This document shows positions 25,046 to 33,335 of a stretch of 64,000 bases of DNA, one piece after another (position 1 is the first letter of the stretch; the number at the start of each line of letters is the position of its first letter). Made by a program: the position numbers and the translations under genes. The DNA lies in contig ONEG01000010.1 of the NCBI GenBank assembly GCA_900316845.1, positions 1-64,000 of the forward strand. Reading direction: 5' to 3'. The notes beneath the pieces are model-generated. The model was not told the DNA's origin. It saw only the letters and a list, made by a program, of their open reading frames with translations, and did no database searches. This DNA is from an uncultured Bacteroidales bacterium. Its GTDB lineage: Bacteria; Bacteroidota; Bacteroidia; Bacteroidales; Paludibacteraceae.

Positions 25046-25939
25046 TTAATAAATCGTTCCTTCGAGCATGGCACGGAACTGCGGCATGGGGCAATGGGTG
25101 TCACGCTCGACGATGAGGGTCTTGAGTCCTGCGTAGATCTTCACGAGGTCTTCCACTTGCTGCAAGTCGGCACCGGGTCCGAAGAGCGGTTTGCCGTCTT
25201 TATCCTTGAATCCATAGGGGATGAGGGGACAGTCGGGAGCGTGGAAATACGCGTCTGCAAACGCGTCCCAGAACCGCCTTGCGGTGGCATTGGACATGTG
25301 GTTCACCTCCATCGTCCATGCCTCGTTGTTGAGGCAGCAGCAGAGATAAACCATGCCTAAATCGAAAAGCGGGAAGCCGTAGCAGAAGTCGCCCAGGTCG
25401 ATGAAGTATTTCTCTCCGGAGGGGATGAAGATGCCGTTACCGAACTGCAGGTCTCCGTGGATAGCGGTGTCGGCATCCGGCGCAGCGGCGATGTAGTCGT
25501 GGATCTTCTGTTTCTGAGCGGGGGTGAAGTCCGGGTTGGCTTTGAGCATCGCGTAGAGGCGGTCCTTGACGTTTTCGAAACGAGAGGTGTCCACGTGGGT
25601 ATTATGCAGCGCGAGGCACATCTCGGCAAACTGCCGGGCATAGTACTCCGTCTTCTCGGGGTTGTCGCCGCAGGCGCGGGAGAAGGACTTCTTACCCACC
25701 AGCCGGCGGAAACGGATGCCTACCTGCTTGCCGTCGGTTACCAGGTCACCGGGTTCGGGAGTCGGGATACCCATTTCGTACACTTTGCGTGCGAGTTCGA
25801 GCTCGAGTTCCGCCGCTTCAAAATTGCGGAAGTAGAGTTTGAGCATGATATTGGGGTCCTGACGGTGGTTATAACTGGCGCCGTTAGCGCCCTCACCTAC
25901 TCGCTCATATTCGGCGAGATCGATTAATGTTGGGGTCAT
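25046..25939 (-). CDS. Aminoglycoside-phosphotransferase-like kinase (TIGR02172-like)
   Basis: APH/choline-kinase fold. The N-terminal GEGANGASYNHRQDPNIMLKLY gives the glycine loop and ATP-binding lysine. The catalytic loop is AIHGDLQFGNGIF (about 163), and the metal site follows as YFIDLGDFCYG. 297 aa. It overlaps the RelA/SpoT-type gene by 4 nt, so it belongs to the signalling operon. Proteins of this subgroup are common in Bacteroidota and are not proven resistance genes. Its substrate may be a small metabolite. Confidence 0.8.
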   Translation of the reverse strand: MTPTLIDLAEYERVGEGANGASYNHRQDPNIMLKLYFRNFEAAELELELARKVYEMGIPTPEPGDLVTDGKQVGIRFRRLVGKKSFSRACGDNPEKTEYYARQFAEMCLALHNTHVDTSRFENVKDRLYAMLKANPDFTPAQKQKIHDYIAAAPDADTAIHGDLQFGNGIFIPSGEKYFIDLGDFCYGFPLFDLGMVYLCCCLNNEAWTMEVNHMSNATARRFWDAFADAYFHAPDCPLIPYGFKDKDGKPLFGPGADLQQVEDLVKIYAGLKTLIVERDTHCPMPQFRAMLEGTIY

Positions 25940-26988
25940 ATCAATTCTATGTTTTTCGCTTGTTGATAGGTCATTTCTGCTATCTCGGCATTCTGGGAGT
26001 TATGGCCGTTGAGGGCGTCAAAAAGGCGCTCAAGACCGATCTTGCCACCTCCGGTCTTGAGGATGCAGACGATGCAGATGTTCTGCAGACCGATCGCTGA
26101 AGAGACGATGTCGATGTCGGTGTTGCCGAGTTGATGGCGCGCGAGACGATAGGCGTCCTCTTCGTAGGTCCGGATGAGCCGGCTGACGTCACCGAGGGTG
26201 TTACACTGGAGTGCTTTGAGGACGCGCAGGTACCGGATGAGCGGTGCGTCCTGGATCTCCGCCTGATTGATGGCCGCGATACGTCTGTTGAGCCGGTCAA
26301 GGGGCTTCGCCTGCAGGTACGAACGGAAAGTATCGCCATCAAGGAGGACGTCGTCGAGCTTACCGTTCTGCACGAGGGACTGTACGCGGCGGCGATAGTC
26401 GGTGATCTCCGAACGGATGCGGCTGAACTCATCGTCCGCCATCTCCAAGAGTCCTGCGAGACGGTTCATACGGCGCATGTATTCACGGGGGATCTCGATG
26501 CCGGATTTGTAACCCGTGTCATGATTGATGGCCGCCCAGGCGTGCTGAAGGGTCGTACGGAGTTGTAACTCAAAACGCAGGTCATGACCGGGGATGCGGC
26601 AGATGTAATGGAGCGAATTATAGCCAAAACTGTCGAGCTGATGGAGCCGCCGTTTGTCCACGGAGTTGTTCCAGTCGATCTCAAAGAGCTGCTCGGCGAT
26701 GGAGGCTATACGATCCACGTCGTCGGTATAGAACGTGACGATGCGGGCTCCGAGGATGTCGGTGATGTCACTGAGGGTGGCGTATTTGGCACCCTTGAGC
26801 GCGAGTTTACCGGCGAGGGACTCTTCGGTCTTGATACGCGTCTCTATAGCCGTGACGACGAGACCGTTACGCTCCAGCGCTTCGCGGAGCGTATCGAGTA
26901 CCTGCACACGCATGCTCTCCAACTCAGGCAGCGCATCGCGGTACTCCTCCAGAATCATCTGGCAATGGAGATCGAGAGCGTCCATCAC
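25936..26988 (-). CDS. RelA/SpoT-domain (p)ppGpp synthetase-like protein
   Basis: Small alarmone synthetase type. The synthetase domain spans about residues 45-180: SLAGKLALKGAKYATLSDIT, DILGARIVTFYTDDVDRIA, DSFGYNSLHYICRIPG, and the substrate-binding ELQLRTTLQHAWAAINHDTG. No HD hydrolase domain is attached. An unassigned C-terminal extension covers about 200-350. It overlaps the STAS gene and the APH-like gene by 4 nt each, linking alarmone synthesis to a partner-switching module. Activity not proven. Confidence 0.85.
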   Translation of the reverse strand: MMDALDLHCQMILEEYRDALPELESMRVQVLDTLREALERNGLVVTAIETRIKTEESLAGKLALKGAKYATLSDITDILGARIVTFYTDDVDRIASIAEQLFEIDWNNSVDKRRLHQLDSFGYNSLHYICRIPGHDLRFELQLRTTLQHAWAAINHDTGYKSGIEIPREYMRRMNRLAGLLEMADDEFSRIRSEITDYRRRVQSLVQNGKLDDVLLDGDTFRSYLQAKPLDRLNRRIAAINQAEIQDAPLIRYLRVLKALQCNTLGDVSRLIRTYEEDAYRLARHQLGNTDIDIVSSAIGLQNICIVCILKTGGGKIGLERLFDALNGHNSQNAEIAEMTYQQAKNIELI

Positions 26989-27287
26989 TGAATCTCAAAG
27001 AGGCTGATGAAACCGGTCATCATGAACACCTGACGGATGTCGGCGTTGATGTTACGAACGATCACTTTGGAGCCGTGCGCAGCAGCTTCCTTCCGAACGG
27101 AGAGGAAGATACGCAAGCCCGACGAGGAGATATACTCCAGGTGAGTGCAGTCCAGGATGATCTCACTGTTCTCCGCCTCAAGAAGCGGTTTGACTGCCTC
27201 AGCAGCGGGTACAGCAGCCGCGGTGTCCAGACGGCCGGAGAAAGAAGCAATGATTTGATTGCCGGATTTTTGAATAGTTGTTTCCAT
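26985..27287 (-). CDS. STAS-domain anti-sigma-factor antagonist
   Basis: 100-aa STAS protein of the SpoIIAA/RsbV type. The phosphorylated-serine region reads CTHLEYISSSGLRIFLSV near residues 47-64. Such proteins cycle between phosphorylated and free forms under a kinase (RsbW-like) and a phosphatase (SpoIIE-like). Both activities appear in the protein encoded immediately upstream. In Bacteroidota the final target need not be a sigma factor; the neighbouring RelA/SpoT-type protein is a possible target. Confidence 0.88.
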   Translation of the reverse strand: METTIQKSGNQIIASFSGRLDTAAAVPAAEAVKPLLEAENSEIILDCTHLEYISSSGLRIFLSVRKEAAAHGSKVIVRNINADIRQVFMMTGFISLFEIQ

Positions 27288-27332
27288 ATAGTGTTATTTG
27301 TTGTTTACGGGTTTGGCACCGGAGGTGCTTGT

Positions 27333-29417
27333 TTAGGCTACGCCTTGTTTGGGGGTTAGGATCTTGACGAGGGTCAGGATGTTCTTACCATCCCGGCGCT
27401 CGTAGCGGATCTCGTCCATGAGTTTGCGTACGAGATGAATACCGAGCCCGCCGATAGCGCGTTCCTCGGCAGAGAGAGTGATGTCCGCTTCGGGTTTGGC
27501 GGTAGGATCAAAAGGAATACCGCTGTCGGAGATGGTGAAGATCAGTTTCTCGCCCTGTTCATCTTTGGCTTTGGCGAACTCGACAAAGACCTTACCGTCG
27601 TTTCGTCCGGGGTATGCGTAAAGCATGACATTGCTCACAGCTTCCTCGAGAGCGAGGTTGACCGGCATATTGAGTTCCATGGGGATGCCTAACTCATCGA
27701 CCCACTCTGCAAGGGTCGGTATCTGTTGGATATCGTTGCGCATGATGATGGCAGGTTTCTGGTAGCGAACCGCCATGAGGGTGAGGTCGTCGGACTGCTC
27801 TGCGTCTCCCACGAAGGCGGTCACCTGAGCATCCATCGCATCGACTATCTCCCTCGGACGGAGCGCCAGACCGGCGTTCAAGGCTTTCTCCATACGCTGT
27901 TCGCCGAACTGCTCATGGCGTATATTCTCCGCTTCGGTCAAGCCGTCGGTGTAGAGGAAGAGGGTGTCGCCGTAGGTGAGGTGCATCTTCTGTTCCACAT
28001 AGGCATAGCCTAAGGAGATGCCGACCGGCAGGTTCGGCTGCACGTCCATCGTGCGTACCTTGCCATGCTCGGCGCGGATGATCAGCGGTGCGTTATGACC
28101 GGCGTTGCAGTAGCTGAGTTCTCCGGTAGGAAGATCCAGGACACCGACAAAGAGGGTGACGAACATGTTCTGGTCATTCTGTTCGGTGAGGGTGTCGTTC
28201 ATCTGGATGATGACCTCATGCGCCTGCTCCACATGCGCCGTGATCGAACGGAAGAGCGAACGGATGGTTGCCATCACGAGCGACGCAGGGACACCCTTGC
28301 CGCTGACGTCACCCACGCAGAAGAAGAGCTTGTCGTGACGGACGTAGAAATCGTACAGATCGCCGCCTATCTCCTTGGCGGGACGTACCATGCCGTATAT
28401 ATTCAGATCCGGACGGTCCGCAAAAGGAGGGAAGACCTTCGGCAGCATCGCTTTCTGGATGGTTTTGGCGATCTCCAGCTCGCGGAGCATACGCTCGCGC
28501 TGGGTGCTGACGTCCATGAGGTTCTGGAGATTCTTGCCGGCGAAGACCATGATGAATACCAACAACGCCAGGCCGAGGAGCATGAGGATTGTCACAATCA
28601 GTCCGATGCGTCTGAGATCAGCGTAGAGCACGTCTTCGGGGATGATGATCGACAGGTGCCATCCCGTGGAGTCGATCTCCTCATCGAAGATGCGGTATTT
28701 GCGTCCGGGCATGGTGTCCGGCCGCGCAACGATATCCACGCCGGTGGAGGAACGGATGGAGAAATAGCTGTCCTTATAGACCTGCAGGTATTCCGACACA
28801 CGATGGAGCTTGCTGATAGAGAGGTCGATACAAACGACCGCCACGATGTTTCCGGCTTTGTCCCGCACGGGGTGCGAACAGCTGACCACCATCTTCTGCG
28901 CGCCCGCGTCGTCGAGGTACGGCTCGCTCCACCAGGCGGAGTCAATCGTCAGACCGTTATTGAACCACTCGTACTGAAAATAGTCATGGGTGGCACTTCC
29001 TATCTGGCGCGTATATATGCGCATGCTATCTCCTATTATTTCTCTACTGCTGCATACCTCGTACCACCGACCTTTGGAAGGATAGTAGTTGGGGATGAAC
29101 GCCACGCCGGCGGACTCCACGTCATCGAGGATCTCGAGGAGAGTGCGGGTACACGTGTATATCCCATCCGGGTAATCCAGACTCAGCTCCGCCATATTCG
29201 TCAGCATCTTCGCCGCCGCTTCCAGCTCAATGGTAGCGGCATTGATCTCCAACTCCGCTGCGCGTAACTCAGCGCGTGCGCGATCGACCGCCTCACGGTC
29301 TATAGCGGCACGACTATAGAAATACTGCAGACAGGCGGTAGCCTCCAACACCACCGCGGCGACCAATAAGATCCAGAAGCCGCTGGAGGATTTCAGTTGA
29401 GATTTATTCTTTGCCAT
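27333..29417 (-). CDS. SpoIIE phosphatase fused to an RsbW-like kinase domain, membrane sensor
   Basis: Domain order: an N-terminal transmembrane helix (FWILLVAAVVLEATACLQYF, about 14-33), an extracytoplasmic Cache-like sensor (about 35-265), and a second helix (LIVTILMLLGLALLVFIMVF, about 268-287). A PP2C/SpoIIE phosphatase follows (about 310-545; GGDLYDFY, VGDVSGKGVPASLVMA, NAGHNAP, LYTDGLTE). Last is a GHKL ATPase like RsbW (about 555-690; N-box ALEEAVSNVMLYAYP, DSGIPFDP, GGLGIHLV). The protein thus carries both arms of a partner switch for the STAS protein. It heads the operon, with its own promoter at 29446-29477. Confidence 0.9.
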   Translation of the reverse strand: MAKNKSQLKSSSGFWILLVAAVVLEATACLQYFYSRAAIDREAVDRARAELRAAELEINAATIELEAAAKMLTNMAELSLDYPDGIYTCTRTLLEILDDVESAGVAFIPNYYPSKGRWYEVCSSREIIGDSMRIYTRQIGSATHDYFQYEWFNNGLTIDSAWWSEPYLDDAGAQKMVVSCSHPVRDKAGNIVAVVCIDLSISKLHRVSEYLQVYKDSYFSIRSSTGVDIVARPDTMPGRKYRIFDEEIDSTGWHLSIIIPEDVLYADLRRIGLIVTILMLLGLALLVFIMVFAGKNLQNLMDVSTQRERMLRELEIAKTIQKAMLPKVFPPFADRPDLNIYGMVRPAKEIGGDLYDFYVRHDKLFFCVGDVSGKGVPASLVMATIRSLFRSITAHVEQAHEVIIQMNDTLTEQNDQNMFVTLFVGVLDLPTGELSYCNAGHNAPLIIRAEHGKVRTMDVQPNLPVGISLGYAYVEQKMHLTYGDTLFLYTDGLTEAENIRHEQFGEQRMEKALNAGLALRPREIVDAMDAQVTAFVGDAEQSDDLTLMAVRYQKPAIIMRNDIQQIPTLAEWVDELGIPMELNMPVNLALEEAVSNVMLYAYPGRNDGKVFVEFAKAKDEQGEKLIFTISDSGIPFDPTAKPEADITLSAEERAIGGLGIHLVRKLMDEIRYERRDGKNILTLVKILTPKQGVA

Positions 29418-29445
29418 TTCGGGTCATAATTTGCATTTTACGGCA

Positions 29446-29477
29446 CAAAATTACTACTTTTTTCTCAATCTTGCAAA
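29446..29477 (-). promoter_or_regulatory. Promoter of the partner-switch operon
   Basis: Minus strand: -33 TTTG (29474-29477), 20-nt spacer, -7 TAATTTTG (29446-29453), 28 nt before the start codon. Confidence 0.7.
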
Positions 29478-29513
29478 AAAATGAGGGTAAAAATGCATTT
29501 TTTTTCAAAAATA

Positions 29514-29545
29514 TTTGCGTATGTCAAAAAAAAGCAGTAATTTTG
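29514..29545 (+). promoter_or_regulatory. Promoter of the tRNA-Glu gene
   Basis: -33 TTTG (29514-29517), spacer with CGTATGTCAAAAAAAA, -7 TAATTTTG (29538-29545). The transcript would have a leader of about 70 nt before the tRNA. Confidence 0.7.
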
Positions 29546-29622
29546 TCGTCGATTTCGCCCGAGGAGCGTTAAATGCCCCTTCCGGCGGAGGCCAGTTTCC
29601 CCGATTGACGGGGACACTTCCG

Positions 29623-29695
29623 GGTGCTATCGTCTAGTGGCCTAGGACAACGGCCTCTCACGCCGTAAACCCCGGTTCGAGTCCGGGTAGCACTA
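29623..29695 (+). tRNA. tRNA-Glu (anticodon CTC)
   Basis: A 73-nt cloverleaf. The acceptor GGTGCTA pairs with TAGCACT (one G-U) and the discriminator is A. The anticodon stem ACGGC/GCCGT carries loop CTCTCAC with anticodon CTC. The T-arm is CCCGG-TTCGAGT-CCGGG. The D-arm CGTCTAG..GG..AGGAC matches known tRNA-Glu. CCA is not encoded. A T-rich terminator follows after 9 nt. Confidence 0.93.
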
Positions 29696-29700
29696 CTGAA

Positions 29701-29728
29701 AAAAGAGCCTTGATGGGCTCTTTTTTTA
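29701..29728 (+). terminator. Terminator of tRNA-Glu
   Basis: AGAGCC (29705-29710) pairs with GGCTCT (29717-29722), 6-nt loop, then a T run. Confidence 0.85.
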
Positions 29729-29792
29729 TGCTATAAATAGATCGTAGCCGGTGAGGGTATGTTGAAATTTTGTGTAATTTTGTGGAAAGGCT

Positions 29793-29822
29793 TGCGTATA
29801 TCAAACTTTTTTTGTAATTTTG
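29793..29822 (+). promoter_or_regulatory. Promoter of the outer-membrane protein gene
   Basis: -33 TTG (29793-29795) with a 20-nt spacer containing CGTATATCAAA and a T run, and a slightly short -7 TAATTTG (29816-29822). Confidence 0.6.
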
Positions 29823-29840
29823 CAACGGTTTTTGATAATC

Positions 29841-30740
29841 ATGAACACACGCACGAAAATAATTCTCGTTCTGGTTCTCGCATGGCTGATGGTACCGGGG
29901 TTGGTGACGGGCAAGCAGAGAGAGCGTAAGAAGATCTGGTCGGACCGACCAAGTCCGGAGTATGGTCTATACACCGTGAAGAACTACTTCGTGTCCCATG
30001 GCGTGAATATCAACGCCAACGCGTTGTATTATTTCGGGGACGTGGATAACGAGGGCGTGGCGTTCAACGGCGGGTTTAACTTAGACAACCTGAGTTTAGG
30101 CGGCAGTCTGCTATTTGCCTACAACCTGCCGACGGGTAACCACTGCAACCTACGTTTTGCGCTGATGGGCGGAACGCTACGTGGTAACAACGAGTTGAAA
30201 TTCAAGACGCTGGATCCTCCCCGAGATGATTTCCGAAAGTTCAGTTCGATACTGATTCAGCCTGCGGTGGGAGTGCAATACTATCCTTTCGTTCGCGCAG
30301 GGTTCTACCTCTACGGCGGCGTTGCGTTCACGGCGAGTATCATCCGGAATTATGAATTCTACTACAACAAGAAGATCTCGGGAAGTCAGACAGAGCGACG
30401 GCTGCTCCAAGGCAAGACCTTCGGATTGTTGCCGATGGTACAGTTAGGTTTAGGCTACAGCTGGCGGTTGACGGAGAGTTGGGTAATGAGCGCAGAGATC
30501 ATGATCCAGGAGGGGCTGATAGATACACATTATCTGAACCTTGACGCCTGGCCTCTCGCTGCGTCGCAGAACAGCGATCAAGTCGAATTAGGCGGCAGTT
30601 TCGGGACATACACCAACCGTTACGGTCAGAAGCAGCTCCACTGGAACGACGGTTGGTTTCAAGTGGGTCTGACAATCACGTATCAGTGGAACACCTGCGA
30701 GCACTGCCGGATTCTGAATAACTACACAGGTTTGCGTTGA
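29841..30740 (+). CDS. Outer-membrane beta-barrel protein
   Basis: N-terminal signal peptide (KIILVLVLAWLMVPGLVTG), then alternating hydrophobic strands ending in aromatic residues (NINANALYYFGDV, FYLYGGVAFTASII, LLPMVQLGLGYSWRL, WFQVGLTITYQW). This fits a small outer-membrane barrel of roughly 275 mature residues. The start is placed at the ATG of MNTRTKII because an upstream in-frame TTG lies inside the promoter's -7 box. It is monocistronic and convergent with the next gene, overlapping it by 19 nt. Specific function unknown. Confidence 0.75.
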   Translation: MNTRTKIILVLVLAWLMVPGLVTGKQRERKKIWSDRPSPEYGLYTVKNYFVSHGVNINANALYYFGDVDNEGVAFNGGFNLDNLSLGGSLLFAYNLPTGNHCNLRFALMGGTLRGNNELKFKTLDPPRDDFRKFSSILIQPAVGVQYYPFVRAGFYLYGGVAFTASIIRNYEFYYNKKISGSQTERRLLQGKTFGLLPMVQLGLGYSWRLTESWVMSAEIMIQEGLIDTHYLNLDAWPLAASQNSDQVELGGSFGTYTNRYGQKQLHWNDGWFQVGLTITYQWNTCEHCRILNNYTGLR

Positions 30741-31378
30741 ACCACGGTGCCGGTCTCGGCATACTCGATGAGGTTCTCTAAGATGATTTGGAAACGCCAC
30801 TCGATGGCGTTTCTCCATATCTTATCGCTGATAAACGCAGATAGGACGCGTCCGAAGGTGAGGGAGAACTCATAATGGAGATGGGTCTGCGTCGGCGAAA
30901 CGGGTGCCATGACGAAGATCCAATCACCGCCCTCGAGGATGGCGCCGGAATACGTAGCCTTGAGATGAGCAGTAAGGGGGTGAGGAGCATGCGCCGGCCG
31001 CGTGAGGGAGTACTTGGTACCGAGGTGCTGGTCCTTCCACCACCTGACGCCGAGAACATAGATATCGATGGCGACGTCTCCGGTCTTGGTCTTCGGGTCA
31101 TAGGTACGGTCCTTATAGTCGAGTTGGATAACCGCCCTACCCTCCTTGGTATTCTTATTCTTATCCGCCTCTTCATGCTCCTTGAGGTTGAGGTACGCCC
31201 AGTCAAAGAGCGAGTCCGGGCATGCCTGAAACTGATAGCAGAAACGCCGAATGACGGGCAGTAACTGCTCTATGGAGGCGTCACAGACGGTATCGATGAC
31301 GACGGCGCGGGTCTGCGGCCGCGCGAAAGAACAAAGCGAGGCTACGGAGAGCATCGCCATAAGCATCATTCTTTTCAT
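30722..31378 (-). CDS. Secreted hypothetical protein
   Basis: A signal peptide is visible at MKRMMLMAMLSVASLCSFA. The mature part, about 200 aa, is rich in beta strands with a C-terminal helix (WRNAIEWRFQIILENLIEYA) and could have a START/SRPBCC-like fold, but I cannot name a family. The start is set at the ATG at 31378, one codon inside an in-frame GTG. It follows the Dabb gene by a few nucleotides and shares its 3' end with the convergent outer-membrane gene. Confidence 0.65.
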   Translation of the reverse strand: MKRMMLMAMLSVASLCSFARPQTRAVVIDTVCDASIEQLLPVIRRFCYQFQACPDSLFDWAYLNLKEHEEADKNKNTKEGRAVIQLDYKDRTYDPKTKTGDVAIDIYVLGVRWWKDQHLGTKYSLTRPAHAPHPLTAHLKATYSGAILEGGDWIFVMAPVSPTQTHLHYEFSLTFGRVLSAFISDKIWRNAIEWRFQIILENLIEYAETGTVVQRKPV

Positions 31379-31381
31379 CAC

Positions 31382-31687
31382 TTAGATCTCGTAATCGAGG
31401 CAGGTTCGTAACTCCGTGTTCGGTCGCACAACGCCATTCGCTACCGCTACATGGGCAGGGTGAACAGCGTAGCCTTTGAGCGCCTCTTCGGAGAGTAGCG
31501 TCGAATCGAGCATGATATCAGCGTTGCTGCTATCGAGGCGTCCGTCTATCTGGACATGGATATCGACGAGTCCGGGTACTTGGCCTTGGAGGGACTCCAG
31601 ACCGGATTTGATGGCTTTCGCAGCCTCTTGTTTTTCGGAAGCACTCATCTCCGAGCGCAGTTTCCATAAGATAATGTGTTTGATCAT
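31382..31687 (-). CDS. Dabb (stress-responsive alpha/beta-barrel) domain protein
   Basis: The 101-aa protein begins MIKHIILWKLRSEMSASEK and contains LVDIHVQIDGRLDSSNADIML, the typical dimeric ferredoxin-like Dabb pattern with an early His. It ends YAVHPAHVAVANGVVRP, also typical. Dabb proteins are small cytoplasmic dimers; some are cyclases or stress-induced. Function here unknown. Confidence 0.82.
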   Translation of the reverse strand: MIKHIILWKLRSEMSASEKQEAAKAIKSGLESLQGQVPGLVDIHVQIDGRLDSSNADIMLDSTLLSEEALKGYAVHPAHVAVANGVVRPNTELRTCLDYEI

Positions 31688-31744
31688 AATGTTTGGGGGT
31701 ATTTATAGGTATTTATAGGTAATCCTAGGTAGTCCTAGGTCTTC
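31688..31744. repeat. TTTATAGGTA / TCCTAGGT near-repeats
   Basis: Tandem units TATTTATAGG (two), then TAATCCTAGG, TAGTCCTAGG, TCTTCCTA lie between the Dabb and menG genes. Confidence 0.65.
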
Positions 31745-32440
31745 CTATTTTTTGGCTATATAGATCGTTGCAATGCCGAAGGTGAGGGTCTCGAAGCGGG
31801 CGTCTTGAAAACCCGCTTGGGTCAGATGACGCAGGAAGTCCTCACCCCAGCAGAACGATTTGACACTCTTGTTGAGGTAGGTATAAGCCGTCTTGTCATG
31901 ACTGACGAGGCGTCCGACGAGAGGCAAGACATGCGAGAAATACAGATCGTAGCCCCAGCGGATGAGTGTATTCGAAGGGTACGAGAACTCCAGGATTGTG
32001 ATCTGTCCGCCGGGTCGCAGGACGCGGTACATCTCGCGAAGACCTGCATCGAGGTCGGAGAAGTTGCGGCATCCGAAGGCGCAGGTGACGCCGTCAAAAG
32101 AGGCATCGTCAAACGGCATTGATTGGGCGTTGGCGTAGAGGAAATCTACATTGGATATTTCAAATTTATGATTTATGATTTTCTCTTCGCCGATACGCAT
32201 CATCTCGCGTGAGAGGTCGATGCCGGTGACACGCTGCGCTTTGCCGGCACGGAGCATGGCGATCGTCAGATCCGCCGTGCCTATAGCTACATCGAGGACG
32301 TGCTCCACAGGCGGCATAAGGGCGACGGTCTTGCGCCGCCAACGCCGGTCGATATTGAGCGACAGCCCGTGATTGAGCCCGTCGTAAGTCGGGGCGATGC
32401 GGTCAAAGAGGGAACCTATATGTTGTTTCTCGTCCGTCAT
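31745..32440 (-). CDS. menG: Demethylmenaquinone methyltransferase (MenG/UbiE)
   Basis: Final methylation in menaquinone synthesis. The class I methyltransferase motif is HVLDVAIGTADLTIAM near residue 47. Other UbiE motifs are FDRIAPTYDGLNHGLSL at the N-terminus, GCRNFSDLDAGLREMYRVLRPGG near 125, and FGIATIYIAKK at the end. Residues about 87-95 (INHKFEISN) are encoded by TTTATGATTTATGATTT repeats (32153-32183), so this short stretch looks inserted. It overlaps the ddh gene by 4 nt. Confidence 0.92.
   Translation of the reverse strand: MTDEKQHIGSLFDRIAPTYDGLNHGLSLNIDRRWRRKTVALMPPVEHVLDVAIGTADLTIAMLRAGKAQRVTGIDLSREMMRIGEEKIINHKFEISNVDFLYANAQSMPFDDASFDGVTCAFGCRNFSDLDAGLREMYRVLRPGGQITILEFSYPSNTLIRWGYDLYFSHVLPLVGRLVSHDKTAYTYLNKSVKSFCWGEDFLRHLTQAGFQDARFETLTFGIATIYIAKK
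32153..32183. repeat. TTTATGAT near-repeats inside menG
   Basis: ATTTCAAATTTATGATTTATGATTTT-type tandem units, in frame, giving INHKFEISN in MenG. Confidence 0.6.
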
Positions 32441-33294
32441 ACCAGGGCTTTGATATTTTGCTCGGTCGAACCGGGCAGGAGATCAATAGGTCGCAGTTCG
32501 ATCATCGTCTTGGCGCCGAACTCTCCACGGTCTCTCATCCGAACGGCAGCGCGTGCGCAAGAGACCATGACCTGGCCGGTGAGGGCAGGGTTATTGATGG
32601 TCATGTTAAACTCAAACCGCTGGTTATGGGTCTCTCCGGAGACGCCCGATCGAACGAGATTGACGCCGTGGGCGACGTTATTGAGTGCATCGACGGAGTC
32701 CACAAGAATGACGTGGGTCTCGTCATGTGCAAAATAGTCATCGGCAAGGATAGCCGCCTCGACGGTCTTGAAATTTGCGCCGTCCTCCAGCTCGATATAG
32801 ACCATACGACGATGGATGCCGGTACCAAGAGGGATGGTCATGGAGAGGGCGTTCTTGACACCCTTGACGGCTTTCGCGGCGACCGTGTGTCCCATCGAGC
32901 GACCGGGACCGAAATTGGTGTAGGTCAGCCCCTTGGGCGCCATCGCCATGAGTAGCGCTCGAACCATCGAGTCCGTACCGGGGTCCCATCCTGCGGAGAG
33001 GATAGAGACCGTATGATTAGCCTGACAGACGGCGTCGAGGGACGAACGAAGCGACCATATCTGACCATGGATATCAAAACTATCCACGGTACAAATCCCT
33101 CGCGCAGCGAGGACGGTAGCGAACTTCTGCACCTCACGCGTCGGGGTCGCCACCAACACTACATCGGCGTCGATGCAGTCCATGCAGTCGTTGTGATGAT
33201 AGATGCCGGCTAACTCCATATCCGGAGCGGCTTTGATGGCTTCTTCGGCGGCACGGCCTATATTGCCGTAGCCTAAAATTGCGATTTTAATCAT
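32437..33294 (-). CDS. ddh: meso-Diaminopimelate D-dehydrogenase
   Basis: One-step conversion of tetrahydrodipicolinate to meso-diaminopimelate, for lysine and peptidoglycan. The Rossmann motif ILGYGNIGRAA is at residues 5-15. SAGWDPGTDSMVR near 99 and FGPGRSMGHT near 128 are signature sequences of Ddh. 285 aa, slightly shorter than the usual 300-325. It overlaps menG by 4 nt although the pathways are unrelated. Confidence 0.9.
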   Translation of the reverse strand: MIKIAILGYGNIGRAAEEAIKAAPDMELAGIYHHNDCMDCIDADVVLVATPTREVQKFATVLAARGICTVDSFDIHGQIWSLRSSLDAVCQANHTVSILSAGWDPGTDSMVRALLMAMAPKGLTYTNFGPGRSMGHTVAAKAVKGVKNALSMTIPLGTGIHRRMVYIELEDGANFKTVEAAILADDYFAHDETHVILVDSVDALNNVAHGVNLVRSGVSGETHNQRFEFNMTINNPALTGQVMVSCARAAVRMRDRGEFGAKTMIELRPIDLLPGSTEQNIKALV

Positions 33295-33335
33295 ATTCGT
33301 TATTTCGGGATTACGTAATTACGGGATTACGGGGG
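33295..33335. repeat. Short GGGATTACG near-repeats
   Basis: TTTCGGGATTACG, TAATTACGGGATTACGGGGG between ddh and glmS. Confidence 0.55.

Noticed and set aside
28065..29267. Long plus-strand frame (about 400 codons)
   Set aside because: It lies opposite the SpoIIE/RsbW gene, whose domains are all intact; the antisense frame is a by-product of GC-rich codons.
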